Shown in pieces: positions 1 to 8,782 of a stretch of 64,000 nucleotides of DNA. Source of the stretch: Oscillospiraceae bacterium. GTDB taxonomy: Bacteria > Bacillota_A > Clostridia > Oscillospirales > Ruminococcaceae. The DNA lies in NCBI GenBank assembly GCA_017523995.1, contig JAFWUX010000092.1, positions 7,258 to 71,257 of the forward strand. Direction: 5' to 3'. Position numbers and translations under genes: made by a program. Below the pieces are notes generated by a model, which ran no database searches, was not told the DNA's origin, and saw nothing but the letters and a program-made list of their open reading frames with translations. Numbering within the stretch: the first letter of the stretch is position 1; the number at the start of each line of letters is the position of its first letter.

Positions 1-1280
1 ATTCCGTGATGTACTTCACCGGTCTCCCGATGGACGAGCAGTATACCTATATCATGGATATCACCAATGTGCCGGAAGGCTACGGCAATGAATTCGGCAA
101 TCAGTCGCAGCAGCCGCAATTCCGGTTTGGCGACAAGACCGAGCTTGCGGTCAATGCCCGTCTGGTCAAGGATTCCGACCGCGGTCAGGTTGTTGTCAAT
201 ATGTATGACTGGGCACGCGGACAGAACACGGGCAGCGGCGGCATACTGCCCTACGGCAATCTGACCGTGACGGATCAGGAAGGCAATTTCTTCTATGGCA
301 TCACACCTGAAAATTCCTTCGCACTGCCGGACGGCGACTATCATGTCGATGTGCAAATGCACCGTTATCCGCTGACGCTGATGGATCCGGACAGCGATTT
401 TGCAGCGCACATCAAGGAAATCTATCCGGATGCAGAGTTTACCGATCAGACCGGCGGCATTGACTTCACCGTGAAGAACGGCAAGCCGGACAGAGACCTG
501 ACCTTCGATCTCATGCCGCTGCCGGGCAGGAGCAATTATGTCACGGTCAACTGCATTGACGCTGAGACCGGCGAACCGCTCGAGGGCGTTGTGGTCTCGC
601 TGACCGAAGCCCCGAAGCACTACGCAAAGAAAGTCGCAGAGTGGACATCCGATGCGACCGGCACCCATACATTTGACAATCTGCTGCGTACCGGCGATCA
701 GTGGGATCCGGCATATCTCGTCCATGTGGAGTCTGTTCCGGAAGGCTATGACGGCGGCTTTGATGAAATCGTCTCCGCAGGCTATGTCTATGGCTACACC
801 ACTGAGATCACCTATCGTTTTGTCAGAGATGAAATGGCAAAGCTCGTCTCCGCAGATGTGATCAGCTTTGATGACAAATCGCTGCTGAATGACGCTGCGC
901 CCTATGAAATCTGGAAGGTTATTCCGGGTGATGAGGATGAGTATGTGAAGGTGTATGGCGCAGTTCAGCCGGGCGAGAAGGTCTATCTTGCAGACGGCAA
1001 GTATTTCGCAGCACTGAACGATAAGACCGCCCGTGAGAACGGCTGTGAGGCGATCTCCCTTGTGACCCGCAGCGGACAGCAGCTCAAAAAATACTTCGAT
1101 CCGGATATCTATCCTTCGACAACAGGCATGATCGACTTCACCGTCAAAAACGGAAAGCCGGACAGAGCACTGAAGTTCTATGTCCGGAAATACGATCCGG
1201 ACTTCGACCGTGAATCGGAGCTCGATCCGGAAGTGCTTGCAAAGTATGAGGAACTCTGGGGCGACAGCGTCCTCGGATGA
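1..1280 (+). CDS. C-terminal part of a secreted prealbumin-fold (Cna-B/SpaA-like) repeat protein
   Basis: The frame is open from the first complete codon of the window, so the true start lies upstream and only about 425 residues are seen. The sequence holds Cna-B/carboxypeptidase-regulatory-like elements such as VTVNCIDAETGEPLEGVVVS and YGITPENSFALPDGDYHV. A motif IDFTVKNGKPDR occurs twice (near residues 156 and 377 of the visible part), each followed by a strand ending in an aromatic-rich segment, which points to tandem domains. There is no dockerin, LPxTG motif or C-terminal membrane anchor in the visible part; it simply ends WGDSVLG. An extracellular structural or adhesive role is inferred from the fold only. 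Confidence 0.7.
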   Translation, partial: SVMYFTGLPMDEQYTYIMDITNVPEGYGNEFGNQSQQPQFRFGDKTELAVNARLVKDSDRGQVVVNMYDWARGQNTGSGGILPYGNLTVTDQEGNFFYGITPENSFALPDGDYHVDVQMHRYPLTLMDPDSDFAAHIKEIYPDAEFTDQTGGIDFTVKNGKPDRDLTFDLMPLPGRSNYVTVNCIDAETGEPLEGVVVSLTEAPKHYAKKVAEWTSDATGTHTFDNLLRTGDQWDPAYLVHVESVPEGYDGGFDEIVSAGYVYGYTTEITYRFVRDEMAKLVSADVISFDDKSLLNDAAPYEIWKVIPGDEDEYVKVYGAVQPGEKVYLADGKYFAALNDKTARENGCEAISLVTRSGQQLKKYFDPDIYPSTTGMIDFTVKNGKPDRALKFYVRKYDPDFDRESELDPEVLAKYEELWGDSVLG

Positions 1281-1391
1281 CTGCATACTGTAAGGGACAG
1301 CATACAGCAAAGACACCGTATCAGACATTTGACGGAACATCGCATATGCATCCGTGAACGCACCCTGAAATGACATCCCGTCCGACAGCAG

Positions 1392-1443
1392 ACAGCCGCC
1401 TGATTTTGCATGACGCAGAATCTGGCGGCTGTTGTTCTGTTTG
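1392..1443 (+). terminator. Probable intrinsic terminator of the prealbumin-fold gene
   Basis: Arms ACAGCCGCC (1392-1400) and GGCGGCTGT (1424-1432) pair perfectly and are followed by a T-rich stretch (TGTTCTGTTT). The stretch 1281-1391 before it shows nothing recognisable. Confidence 0.6.
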
Positions 1444-1525
1444 CCTGCAACTGTCAAAAGCATACAAGGATTTTGAAATGCGGCGGAGATTCGGAGACTG
1501 CATGCACGAAAATCCGTGTATCTGC

Positions 1526-1554
1526 TTGACAGAACAGACAGAACGTGATACAAT
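1526..1554 (+). promoter_or_regulatory. Sigma-A promoter of the ABC/FtsX operon
   Basis: TTGACA (1526-1531), a 17-base spacer and TACAAT (1549-1554), with TG one base upstream of the -10 (extended -10). It is the only good promoter before the ABC gene. Confidence 0.8.
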
Positions 1555-1556
1555 CT

Positions 1557-1610
1557 GTATAGTTAGATGAATCTAACTATACGAGTTAACAAAGTTAGTG
1601 AAAGCTAACT
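1557..1610 (+). promoter_or_regulatory. Candidate repressor operators downstream of the promoter
   Basis: A perfect 12-base inverted repeat, GTATAGTTAGAT (1557-1568) and ATCTAACTATAC (1571-1582), is separated by 2 bases and begins at the expected transcription start. A second, smaller dyad AGTTAG (1593-1598)/CTAACT (1605-1610) shares the GTTAG half site. The spacing and symmetry suit a TetR- or MarR-type repressor, but no such gene is adjacent, so the regulator is unknown. Confidence 0.6.
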
Positions 1611-1626
1611 GAGCGTTGAGGAGGAC

Positions 1627-2346
1627 ATGATGGAAAAACAGGAACAGGCATTTCTGGAGGTGCACGGGCTGAAAAAGAGCTTTGGCTCGGGCGATACGCG
1701 GCAGGATGTGCTGCGCGGGCTGGATTTCACCGTGGCAAAGGGCGAATTCTGCGTGCTGCTCGGACCTTCCGGTTCGGGCAAATCGACACTGCTGAACATT
1801 CTCGGCGGCATCGACAGTGCGGATGAGGGCGAAATCCGCATTAACGGCGACAAGCTCGAGGATATGAACGAAAAAGCGCTGACTGCCTACCGCCGCAAGC
1901 ATCTGGGCTATGTCTTTCAGATGTACAATCTGATCCCGAATCTGAACGTCAAGGAGAACATTGAAACGGGTGCATATCTTTCCGATCAGCCGCTGGATAT
2001 CGACGAGCTGCTCAAAATTCTCGGGCTGTTTGAGCATCGCTACAAGCTGCCGAATCAGCTTTCCGGCGGACAGCAGCAGCGTGTGTCAATCGGGCGTGCG
2101 ATTGTGAAAAATCCGGATATTCTGCTCTGCGATGAGCCGACCGGCGCGCTGGATTACACCACCTCAAAGGAGATTCTGCAGCTGATCGAGGAGGTCAATC
2201 AGAAGTACGGCAACACGGTCATTATGGTGACGCACAACGAGGCGATCCGCCGCATGGCAGATCATGTCATCAAGCTGCGTGACGGCAAAATCCGCCACGA
2301 TGACCGCATTCCGGATAAGATCACAGCCGCTGAGCTGGAATGGTGA
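1627..2346 (+). CDS. ABC transporter ATPase, MacB/LolD type
   Basis: This 239-residue protein is an ABC nucleotide-binding subunit for the FtsX-type permease that follows. Walker A GPSGSGKST is at residues 46-54, the Q-loop FQMYNLIP near 98, the signature LSGGQQQR at 145-152 and Walker B ILLCDEPTGALD from 165. GAGGAGG (1618-1624) is the ribosome binding site; two ATG codons in tandem (1627, 1630) could both serve. The stop overlaps the permease reading frame, showing translational coupling. By family this class powers mechanotransmission or export of lipoproteins and antimicrobial peptides; substrate is unknown. The palindromes just upstream suggest induction by release of a repressor. Confidence 0.9.
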   Translation: MMEKQEQAFLEVHGLKKSFGSGDTRQDVLRGLDFTVAKGEFCVLLGPSGSGKSTLLNILGGIDSADEGEIRINGDKLEDMNEKALTAYRRKHLGYVFQMYNLIPNLNVKENIETGAYLSDQPLDIDELLKILGLFEHRYKLPNQLSGGQQQRVSIGRAIVKNPDILLCDEPTGALDYTTSKEILQLIEEVNQKYGNTVIMVTHNEAIRRMADHVIKLRDGKIRHDDRIPDKITAAELEW

Positions 2347-2357
2347 GGGGGCGCAGC

Positions 2358-5069
2358 ATGGAGAGCATTCGGTTCGGCAAAAAGCCGAAAAATCCGCTGC
2401 GCCGCCGTGTCCTGCGCGATCTGCTGCGAGACTGGAAACGCTATCTGATGATCTTTGCGATGCTTGTTGTGACGATCGGCTTTGTCTCCGGCATGTATGT
2501 CGCCAATCACAGCATGATGGCATCCCTGAACAGCAATGCGGCGACCTTCCGCCGCGAGGACGGTCATTTTGAGCTTTCTACGGCGGCATCGCCGGAGGTG
2601 CTGGAGGCAATCGCGCGCGGCGAAAAGGCGGATATGGTATCCGTGTTCCGGTCGCGCGCCTATGAAGAAGCCGCACCGGAAATCGAGGAGGCTGTCCGCG
2701 ATGCCATTGAGGAGAATGTGCGCGCGCAGGTGACCGCAGCCGTTGATGCGCAGCTGCAGGCAGCCGGACAAAAGGTTCCGGCGGAGATGCGGGAATCCGC
2801 GCTGCAGGAGGCGCTCGATACCGCAATGGACAAGGAATATGAAAAGGCGGTCAAAGAGGCGCTGAAGCAGGCGTGGGATTCCAAAGAATACAAGGACGCG
2901 ATTGACGAAGCAACCGACAAGGCACATACGGAGATTGACGATCAAATTGATGAGGAATACGCAGAGCTGGCGGAGCGCTATGAACTCGATCAGCATTTTG
3001 ATCCGGTGCCGGTCAGGGTTTATCCGCTGTTCTTTAAGAATGCCGCGGAGCAGCTGCCGAACGATGCGGATTACACCGGAACGATCCGCGTTTACAGCGA
3101 ACGCAGTGAGGTTGACGGTTATGATCTGCTTTCCGGACGCGCACCGCAGAATGACCGCGAGATCATCATCGACCGGATGCACGCCGACAATGCAGGCATC
3201 GAAATCGGCGATCCGATCCGCGCCGGCAAAACAGAGTTTGAGGTCGTCGGGCTGGCATCCTTTACGGATTACATCACGCTCTATGAGAGCAACACGGATA
3301 CCATGTTTGATGCGCTGACCTTTGATGTCGGCATGGTGACAGACGAGGGATTTGCGCGCATCACAACGGCGCTGCATCCGAATTATGCGTTTACCTATGT
3401 CGATCCGCCGAAGGATGTGATCGAGGAGAAAACGGTTTCCGAGCACTTCATGAAGGCGCTGATCACGCAGACTGCGGTCTCGGAGCAGGAGCTTGAAATC
3501 AAGGATTTTGTCCCTGCATATGCAAACCACGCGATCACCTTTGCCGCAGAGGACCTCGGCTCGGATATGGCAATGGGCGGCGTGCTGCTCTATATTCTGA
3601 CGGCGGTTCTGGCGTTTATTTTTGCGGTGAGCATCAGCAGCTCGCTGGAAAAGGAATCCGCGGTCATCGGAACGCTTCGCGCCTCGGGCTATACAAAGGG
3701 CGAGATGCTGCGGTACTATATGAGCGCCCCGCTGCTTGTTGTGATTCTGGCGGCAATCGTCGGCAATGTGCTCGGCTACACCTTCTTCAAAGAGGTTGTG
3801 GTCTCGATGTACTACAACAGCTACAGCCTGCCGACCTATACAACGCTCTGGACACCGGAGGCATTCATCCGGACAACGATTGTGCCGCTTGTCCTGATGC
3901 TGATTATCAACCTGATTGTAATTGTGCGGACGCTGCGGCTTTCTCCGCTGCGCTTCCTGCGGCATGATCTCAAGCGCACCCGCCGTCAAAAGGCGATCAG
4001 GCTGCCGCGCTGGAGCTTCTTCCGGCGGTTCCGGCTGCGTGTCTTTCTGCAGAATCTGCCGAATTATCTGATGCTGTTTGTCGGCGTGACGTTTGTGATG
4101 CTGCTGCTTGCGATGGCAGTCGGCATGCCCTCGACTTTGCGTTATTATCAGGAGCGCATGCCCGGCATGATGTTTGCAAAGGAGCAGATCATCCTCACGG
4201 ATTACCGCGATGCGGACGGCAATCTGATCACAACGGAGACCGACGGCGCAGAGCCGTTTTCCATGACCTCTCTGGAATACCGCACAAGCCGGTATAACGA
4301 GGAGATTTCCGTCTACGGCATTGCCGCGGACAGCCGCTATGTCAAACTCGGCAGCAGCGATCAGATCTGGATTTCGCAGGCGTTCGCGGAGAAGTATCAT
4401 CTCAGCGTCGGCGACCGCATCACGCTCGATGAAAAATATGAGAACAAGCAGTATGCATGGGAGATCGGCGGCGTCAATGACTATGAAGCATCGCTTGCAG
4501 TCTTCATGCCGAACGATCGCTTCAACAGGGAATTCGACCGCAAGCCCGAAGCCATCAGCGGTTATCTTTCGGATGAACATGTCACGGATATTGACGAAGC
4601 GAATATTGTCAAGTGCATCACGGCGGAGGACATGGTCAAGATCGCAAAACAGCTCGATCACTCCATGGGCAGCTATATGGTCTATTTCCAGTATGTCTGC
4701 GTGATTGTTGCAGCGATTATTCTGTATCTGCTGACAAAAATCATCATTGAGAAGAACGAGCGCCCGATCTCCATGACGAAAATTCTCGGCTACACCGACG
4801 GCGAGATCGCGCGGCTCTATCTGATCACAACGGGCGTTGTTGTGCTTGTCACAGAGCTGATTGCAATGGCGCTGGGGTATGGCGCGATGAAGCTCGTGTG
4901 GAGCGTGATGCTGACAAAGCTCGGCGGCTACTTCGCATTCATCATGCAGCCGGAGGGATTTGTCAAGCAGTTTGTTCTGGTGACAGCGGCGTATCTGCTG
5001 ATTACAGTCTTTGACTTTATCCGCATCCGCCGCATTCCCAAGGTGCTTGCCCTCAAAAATGTCGAATAA
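2358..5069 (+). CDS. FtsX-like ABC permease with large extracellular helical domain
   Basis: Permease partner of the preceding ATPase, about 903 residues. An ATG at 2340 overlaps the ATPase stop, but the ATG at 2358 has AGGGGG 6 bases upstream and is preferred. One transmembrane helix lies near residues 29-48, followed by a charged Ala/Glu/Lys-rich region (about 80-205) that looks like a long helical or coiled-coil hairpin, then a MacB-like ectodomain, an FtsX domain with three helices (about 405-535), a cytoplasmic basic loop, a second ectodomain and a second FtsX domain at the C-terminus (about 760-900). This is the two-FtsX-domain architecture of Firmicute bacitracin/peptide-type permeases, but with an unusually long N-terminal helical insert. 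Confidence 0.88.
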   Translation: MESIRFGKKPKNPLRRRVLRDLLRDWKRYLMIFAMLVVTIGFVSGMYVANHSMMASLNSNAATFRREDGHFELSTAASPEVLEAIARGEKADMVSVFRSRAYEEAAPEIEEAVRDAIEENVRAQVTAAVDAQLQAAGQKVPAEMRESALQEALDTAMDKEYEKAVKEALKQAWDSKEYKDAIDEATDKAHTEIDDQIDEEYAELAERYELDQHFDPVPVRVYPLFFKNAAEQLPNDADYTGTIRVYSERSEVDGYDLLSGRAPQNDREIIIDRMHADNAGIEIGDPIRAGKTEFEVVGLASFTDYITLYESNTDTMFDALTFDVGMVTDEGFARITTALHPNYAFTYVDPPKDVIEEKTVSEHFMKALITQTAVSEQELEIKDFVPAYANHAITFAAEDLGSDMAMGGVLLYILTAVLAFIFAVSISSSLEKESAVIGTLRASGYTKGEMLRYYMSAPLLVVILAAIVGNVLGYTFFKEVVVSMYYNSYSLPTYTTLWTPEAFIRTTIVPLVLMLIINLIVIVRTLRLSPLRFLRHDLKRTRRQKAIRLPRWSFFRRFRLRVFLQNLPNYLMLFVGVTFVMLLLAMAVGMPSTLRYYQERMPGMMFAKEQIILTDYRDADGNLITTETDGAEPFSMTSLEYRTSRYNEEISVYGIAADSRYVKLGSSDQIWISQAFAEKYHLSVGDRITLDEKYENKQYAWEIGGVNDYEASLAVFMPNDRFNREFDRKPEAISGYLSDEHVTDIDEANIVKCITAEDMVKIAKQLDHSMGSYMVYFQYVCVIVAAIILYLLTKIIIEKNERPISMTKILGYTDGEIARLYLITTGVVVLVTELIAMALGYGAMKLVWSVMLTKLGGYFAFIMQPEGFVKQFVLVTAAYLLITVFDFIRIRRIPKVLALKNVE

Positions 5070-5117
5070 CCGGCGCGCTGCGGATATGCAAAACCGCTTA
5101 TATTTTGAATACACGGA

Positions 5118-5156
5118 AACCGCTCTGATCACGATGATCGGAGCGGTTCCTTTTTC
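5118..5156 (+). terminator. Intrinsic terminator of the ABC/FtsX operon
   Basis: A 13-base stem (5118-5130 with 5136-5148, one G-T wobble) with loop ACGAT is followed by CCTTTTT. Confidence 0.85.
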
Positions 5157-5193
5157 TCTTTGATCGGGCGCGAAAATTTTTTTGCAAAACCCC

Positions 5194-5222
5194 TTGACAA
5201 AGTGTAACACAGCTGCTATAAT
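5194..5222 (+). promoter_or_regulatory. Consensus sigma-A promoter of the GntR/ABC operon
   Basis: TTGACA (5194-5199), 17-base spacer, TATAAT (5217-5222): a perfect consensus promoter. Within the spacer lies the short palindrome GTGTAACAC (5202-5210). Confidence 0.9.
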
Positions 5223-5246
5223 TGTATACATAGAGGTTATACAATT
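5220..5246 (+). promoter_or_regulatory. Candidate GntR operator over the transcription start
   Basis: AATTGTATA (5220-5228) and TATACAATT (5238-5246) form a perfect 9-base inverted repeat with a 9-base spacer. It overlaps the -10 and the start site, where a YtrA-type GntR protein encoded by the first gene would block transcription. Autoregulation is an inference. Confidence 0.6.
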
Positions 5247-5309
5247 CAGACTTTCTTAGCAGTTGCAAATGCTCCGGAAGCCTTTAACCCGTAAGGAGTG
5301 TACACGAAT

Positions 5310-5684
5310 ATGAATATCAACATCAGCAATGCAAACGGTGAACCGATCTATCTGCAGATCGCAAGCCAGATCAAGACGCTGATTCTGGAGGGAAAGCTCA
5401 GAGAGGGCGAAGCGCTGCCCTCGATGCGCGTGCTTGCCACCGAACTCCGCATCAGCTTCATGACCACCAAGCGTGCCTATGAGGAACTCGAGCGCGACGG
5501 CTTTATCGAGAGCTACACGGGCAAGGGCTCCTTTGTCAAGGCGCAGAATCTCGAGCTTTATCGCGAGGAACAGATCAAGCGGCTTGAAGCCCTGCTTGCA
5601 GAGGCGGGCGATACGGCACGCAAGGCGGGCATCACGATGGAGGAGCTGCATGAGCTTCTCGACCTCGTCAACAGCGCAGAATAA
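5310..5684 (+). CDS. GntR-family repressor, YtrA subfamily
   Basis: A 124-residue regulator beginning MNINISNANGEPIYLQ. A GTG at 5298 overlaps the ribosome binding site AAGGAG (5293-5298), so the ATG at 5310 is taken as the start. Residues 1-75 form the GntR winged helix (EGEALPSMRVLATEL then TTKRAYEELERDGFIESY, GKGSFV), and the short C-terminal part is helical, as in the YtrA subfamily, which lacks the large effector domain of other GntR proteins. It is the first gene of an operon with an ABC ATPase and membrane proteins, the layout of ytr operons that respond to cell-envelope antibiotics in Bacillus. It likely represses its own operon through the adjacent inverted repeat. Confidence 0.9.
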   Translation: MNINISNANGEPIYLQIASQIKTLILEGKLREGEALPSMRVLATELRISFMTTKRAYEELERDGFIESYTGKGSFVKAQNLELYREEQIKRLEALLAEAGDTARKAGITMEELHELLDLVNSAE

Positions 5685-5698
5685 CGGGAGGAATCACC

Positions 5699-6577
5699 AT
5701 GACTGAATATGAGAATGCAATCGAAATCAAGGGCGTGACCAAGCGCTACGATGATTTTACGCTTGACAACATCAGCTTTGATGTGCCAAAGGGCTGCATC
5801 ATGGGCTTTATCGGGCAGAACGGCGCGGGCAAAACCACAACGATCCGCAGCCTGCTGCACATTACCGACATCAATTCCGGCGAGATCCGGCTGCTCGGGC
5901 TTGACCACATCAAGGATGAAACCGCAATCAAAAAGCGCATCGCCGTGGTCTTTGATGAGCTGCCGTTCCACGATATGTTCAATGCGCGGGATATGGCGCG
6001 CATCTTTGAGGGAATGTATCCGGAGTGGGACAACAGCATTTATATGCAGTATCTCGAGCGGTTTCAGCTCCCGTCGAAAAAGAAGATCGGGCAGTTTTCC
6101 AAGGGCATGAAGATGAAGCTGCAGATCGCCTGTGCGCTCTCGCACAATGCCGAACTGCTTGTCATGGATGAGGCGACAACAGGACTTGACCCGGTTGTGC
6201 GCGATGAGATTCTGCACATCTTTCAGGAGTATCTGCAGAACGGCGAGCGCTCCGTGCTGATGTCCTCGCATATCACCTCGGATCTCGAAAAGATCGCGGA
6301 TATGGTCACATTCATCGACCGCGGAAAAATCCTGCTGAGCGGCTGCAAGGACGATATCCTCGAAAAGCACGGCATCCTCAAATGCGACAAGGAGAAAATC
6401 GCAGAGATCGACGCTGCGGATATCGTCAGCATCCGCAGCAATAATTTCGGTGCTGAGGTCATGGTGCATGACCGCGAGAATGCATCCTACAAGTATCGCG
6501 ACTGCGTGATTGATCCCGCAAGCCTTGACGATATCATGCTTTACTATGTTCACCGTGACAAAAAGGAGTGGTCATGA
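5699..6577 (+). CDS. ABC transporter ATPase, YtrB-like
   Basis: A 292-residue ATPase that starts 14 bases after the GntR gene with GGGAGGA as binding site. Walker A GQNGAGKTT is at about 39-47; Walker B is LLVMDEATTGLD. The signature motif is FSKGMKMKL instead of LSGGQ, a variant typical of this family of ABC-2 ATPases. A C-terminal domain of about 80 residues follows. It should energise one or more of the three membrane proteins encoded next. The stop overlaps the next start (ATGA). Confidence 0.9.
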   Translation: MTEYENAIEIKGVTKRYDDFTLDNISFDVPKGCIMGFIGQNGAGKTTTIRSLLHITDINSGEIRLLGLDHIKDETAIKKRIAVVFDELPFHDMFNARDMARIFEGMYPEWDNSIYMQYLERFQLPSKKKIGQFSKGMKMKLQIACALSHNAELLVMDEATTGLDPVVRDEILHIFQEYLQNGERSVLMSSHITSDLEKIADMVTFIDRGKILLSGCKDDILEKHGILKCDKEKIAEIDAADIVSIRSNNFGAEVMVHDRENASYKYRDCVIDPASLDDIMLYYVHRDKKEWS

Positions 6578-7314
6578 TGACCGCACTGTACCGTTCTCTG
6601 CGTTTTCGCGAATTCACGCTGATTCAGCGGGGGCTGAAACTGCGGACGATTGTGCTGGCGGGCTTTCTGCTGATCATGTGCCTGAGCGCAGTACTGATGT
6701 GTGCGGGCGGTTCCGTTTCCGATGAGGATGCCAGCGGCATGTTCTTCGGAACACTGATGGCGGCATTTCTGGCAGGCTTTCTTACCAATGTCGAATATGA
6801 TACAGACAAGGCGGATGAAATGAGCGGCTGGAAACACTGCCGCCTGACATTTCCCTATTCCGGCGCTGATCATGCGGCGGTGCGCTATCAGATCAAAACC
6901 GGTATCATGCTTGCTTACGGCGGATTCCTGCTTCTGTGCGGTGCAGTTGTCTCTGCGGCACTTCATGCTGCGTTCATCGGCGCGGCAGTCAACTGTTATA
7001 TGCTTACGCTCTGTGTACTGGAGCTTTCATGCATTGTGCGGCGTTCTGCCGGCATGCTGCTGCGTGAATATCGGCATTTGAAGCGAATACTCATCGTGCC
7101 TGCTGTTTTGCTGTTCCTGCTTTGGGGTACGTCTGTGCTCGCCGGATTGCTGCGGAATGAGCCAGTTCTGCCGGAAAATGCCGATCCGATCACGTATCTT
7201 GCGGAGCATATCGGCGCTTTTTATCTAACACTGCTGACATTTGCAGTTCTCTGCGGTCTGCTGTATCTCGGCAGAAGGGTGACTGCACTGGAATTTGACA
7301 GGAGGGATACCTGA
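6574..7314 (+). CDS. Membrane protein, probable ABC transporter subunit
   Basis: A 246-residue polytopic protein with about six hydrophobic segments (for example AGFLLIMCLSAVLMCAGG and LIVPAVLLFLLWGTSVLAG). ATG codons at 6574 and 6577 are both usable; the first overlaps the ATPase stop and AAGGAG lies at 6563-6568. No named family is recognised with certainty, but position and topology suggest an ABC-2-type permease. It ends in TGATG, overlapping the next gene. Confidence 0.7.
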   Translation: MMTALYRSLRFREFTLIQRGLKLRTIVLAGFLLIMCLSAVLMCAGGSVSDEDASGMFFGTLMAAFLAGFLTNVEYDTDKADEMSGWKHCRLTFPYSGADHAAVRYQIKTGIMLAYGGFLLLCGAVVSAALHAAFIGAAVNCYMLTLCVLELSCIVRRSAGMLLREYRHLKRILIVPAVLLFLLWGTSVLAGLLRNEPVLPENADPITYLAEHIGAFYLTLLTFAVLCGLLYLGRRVTALEFDRRDT

Positions 7315-8036
7315 TGAATCTTTACAAATCACTTATTTACCGTGAACTGAAGCTCTCGCGGAAGTATTATGCGCTGATCGGAATGCTGCTGCTGTTTCTC
7401 GCGGTAAGCCTCATGATTGTGCTGATTCTCCCGAGTGCGGAAAGCATCTCTGCGGATGAAGAAGCTGTATTACCGTTGGATCTGGTCAGCATCGGAATCG
7501 GGATCATCGGCGGATTCATGGGCGTCAGAGACGGCGGCAACTATAACATGGATGTCAAAACCGGCTGGGCAAGAACTGTCTATGCACTGCCAGTGACCGG
7601 AAAGCAAATGGCATGTGCCGCTTTGATGCAGCGGATGATCTCACTGTCCGCTGCTGCTGTGATCAACATTGCATATGCAATCGCATTCAGAACTGCAACC
7701 GGCTTTTCCGTCTTTATTCCGCTGATCGCAGTATTTCTGATCTGTGCCGGTGCCGGTCTCATCCTTGATACCGTCTACGGCGCGGTTGTCAGAATGTTCA
7801 GAGATAAGCGGCAGCAGAAAAAGATGCTCGTTGCGGGCAATGCTGCCGTGATTGCGTTCTTTGTTCTCATTGAAAAAGCTGTCAGTCTTGTTTTCAAACC
7901 GTCTGTTGATCTGACAAAGGTGCTGAAGTTTGTGCAAGCTCCGGTTTTTGCAGTGATAGGTGTTGCTTTCTTTGCTGCATCTGCGCTGACCTACTATTTT
8001 ACAATTTCCAAATCCTATGAGAGGAGAGAGCCGTAA
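7314..8036 (+). CDS. ABC-2-type membrane permease
   Basis: A 240-residue protein with six predicted helices and a cytoplasmic N-terminus (MNLYKSLIYRELKLSRKYY) typical of ABC-2 permeases. The segment GWARTVYALPVTGKQM resembles the pattern in which such permeases carry a conserved loop after helix 2. It overlaps both neighbours by one base (TGATG and TAATG), so the set is translated as a unit. GGAGGG (7301-7306) is the binding site. Confidence 0.75.
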   Translation: MNLYKSLIYRELKLSRKYYALIGMLLLFLAVSLMIVLILPSAESISADEEAVLPLDLVSIGIGIIGGFMGVRDGGNYNMDVKTGWARTVYALPVTGKQMACAALMQRMISLSAAAVINIAYAIAFRTATGFSVFIPLIAVFLICAGAGLILDTVYGAVVRMFRDKRQQKKMLVAGNAAVIAFFVLIEKAVSLVFKPSVDLTKVLKFVQAPVFAVIGVAFFAASALTYYFTISKSYERREP

Positions 8037-8782
8037 TGACCGGTCTGGCGTATAAGGAGTGGAAACAGAATCAGGGCTTTCTGCTTCTGACTTTGATCGT
8101 GCCGGTGCTGATCGCGTATCCTGTCTGTGCATGGTTTTTGCATTCCACACAGACCGGGACCGGCGGCTTGTCTGTCATGGAACTGATCCGGCAGGAGCAG
8201 ATGGGCGAATTCTGGCTGATGTTTCAGCTGGCGGCATTTCTGGCAACCGGATTGTTTCAGGGCATGATTTTCAGTGCCGATGCGAAAAAGGTCCGGGCGA
8301 TGTGGGCGGCAGCCTCGCCGGAAGGCGTTGCGGGATTTGTCCGCGGAAAATATCTGCTGACCTTTGCGATGTCCATGATCGGGATGTTTTCTCTGCAGAC
8401 CGCCGATTTCCTCATGGAAATGATCTGCGCGGCAAATGATGCAAGCTGGTTCGGCATGGCGGATTTCATGATGCTGTTTTTCTGGCTGCAGATCATCCTG
8501 CGCGCGGTTGACATTCCGCTGACGCTGCGGTTCGGGCTGAAAAACGGCAGCCTAATCAAGAGCATTTTCATGATCGCGATCGGGATTGTTGTCATGATCG
8601 TTGTCTCAAACTTTGGCGAACAACTTGTTGGTCTGTATGAAAAAGCAACTGAGCAGCAGCTCGGCACCGCGGTCAATCTGCTGCTCGGACTGCTGCCGGT
8701 GATTGCGCTTGTGATGTACGGGCTGTCCTATAAGCTCTCGTGCAAAGTCTATATGAAGGGGGCGGAGCAGTATGACAAATAA
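8036..8782 (+). CDS. Membrane protein of the GntR/ABC operon
   Basis: A 248-residue polytopic protein with about six hydrophobic helices, starting MTGLAYKEWKQNQGFLLLTL, an ABC-2-like N-terminus. It contains no catalytic motifs. The start overlaps the preceding stop by one base and its end overlaps the CPBP protease gene by 11 bases. Together with the two previous genes it probably forms the membrane part of the transporter; which of the three are needed cannot be told from sequence. Confidence 0.7.
   Translation: MTGLAYKEWKQNQGFLLLTLIVPVLIAYPVCAWFLHSTQTGTGGLSVMELIRQEQMGEFWLMFQLAAFLATGLFQGMIFSADAKKVRAMWAAASPEGVAGFVRGKYLLTFAMSMIGMFSLQTADFLMEMICAANDASWFGMADFMMLFFWLQIILRAVDIPLTLRFGLKNGSLIKSIFMIAIGIVVMIVVSNFGEQLVGLYEKATEQQLGTAVNLLLGLLPVIALVMYGLSYKLSCKVYMKGAEQYDK

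Noticed and set aside
2262..5231. A 989-codon open frame on the minus strand opposite the FtsX permease gene
   Set aside because: It is antisense to a clearly coding, family-matched gene, lacks a binding site and domain similarity, and is rich in His/Arg/Cys as expected from a shadow frame.
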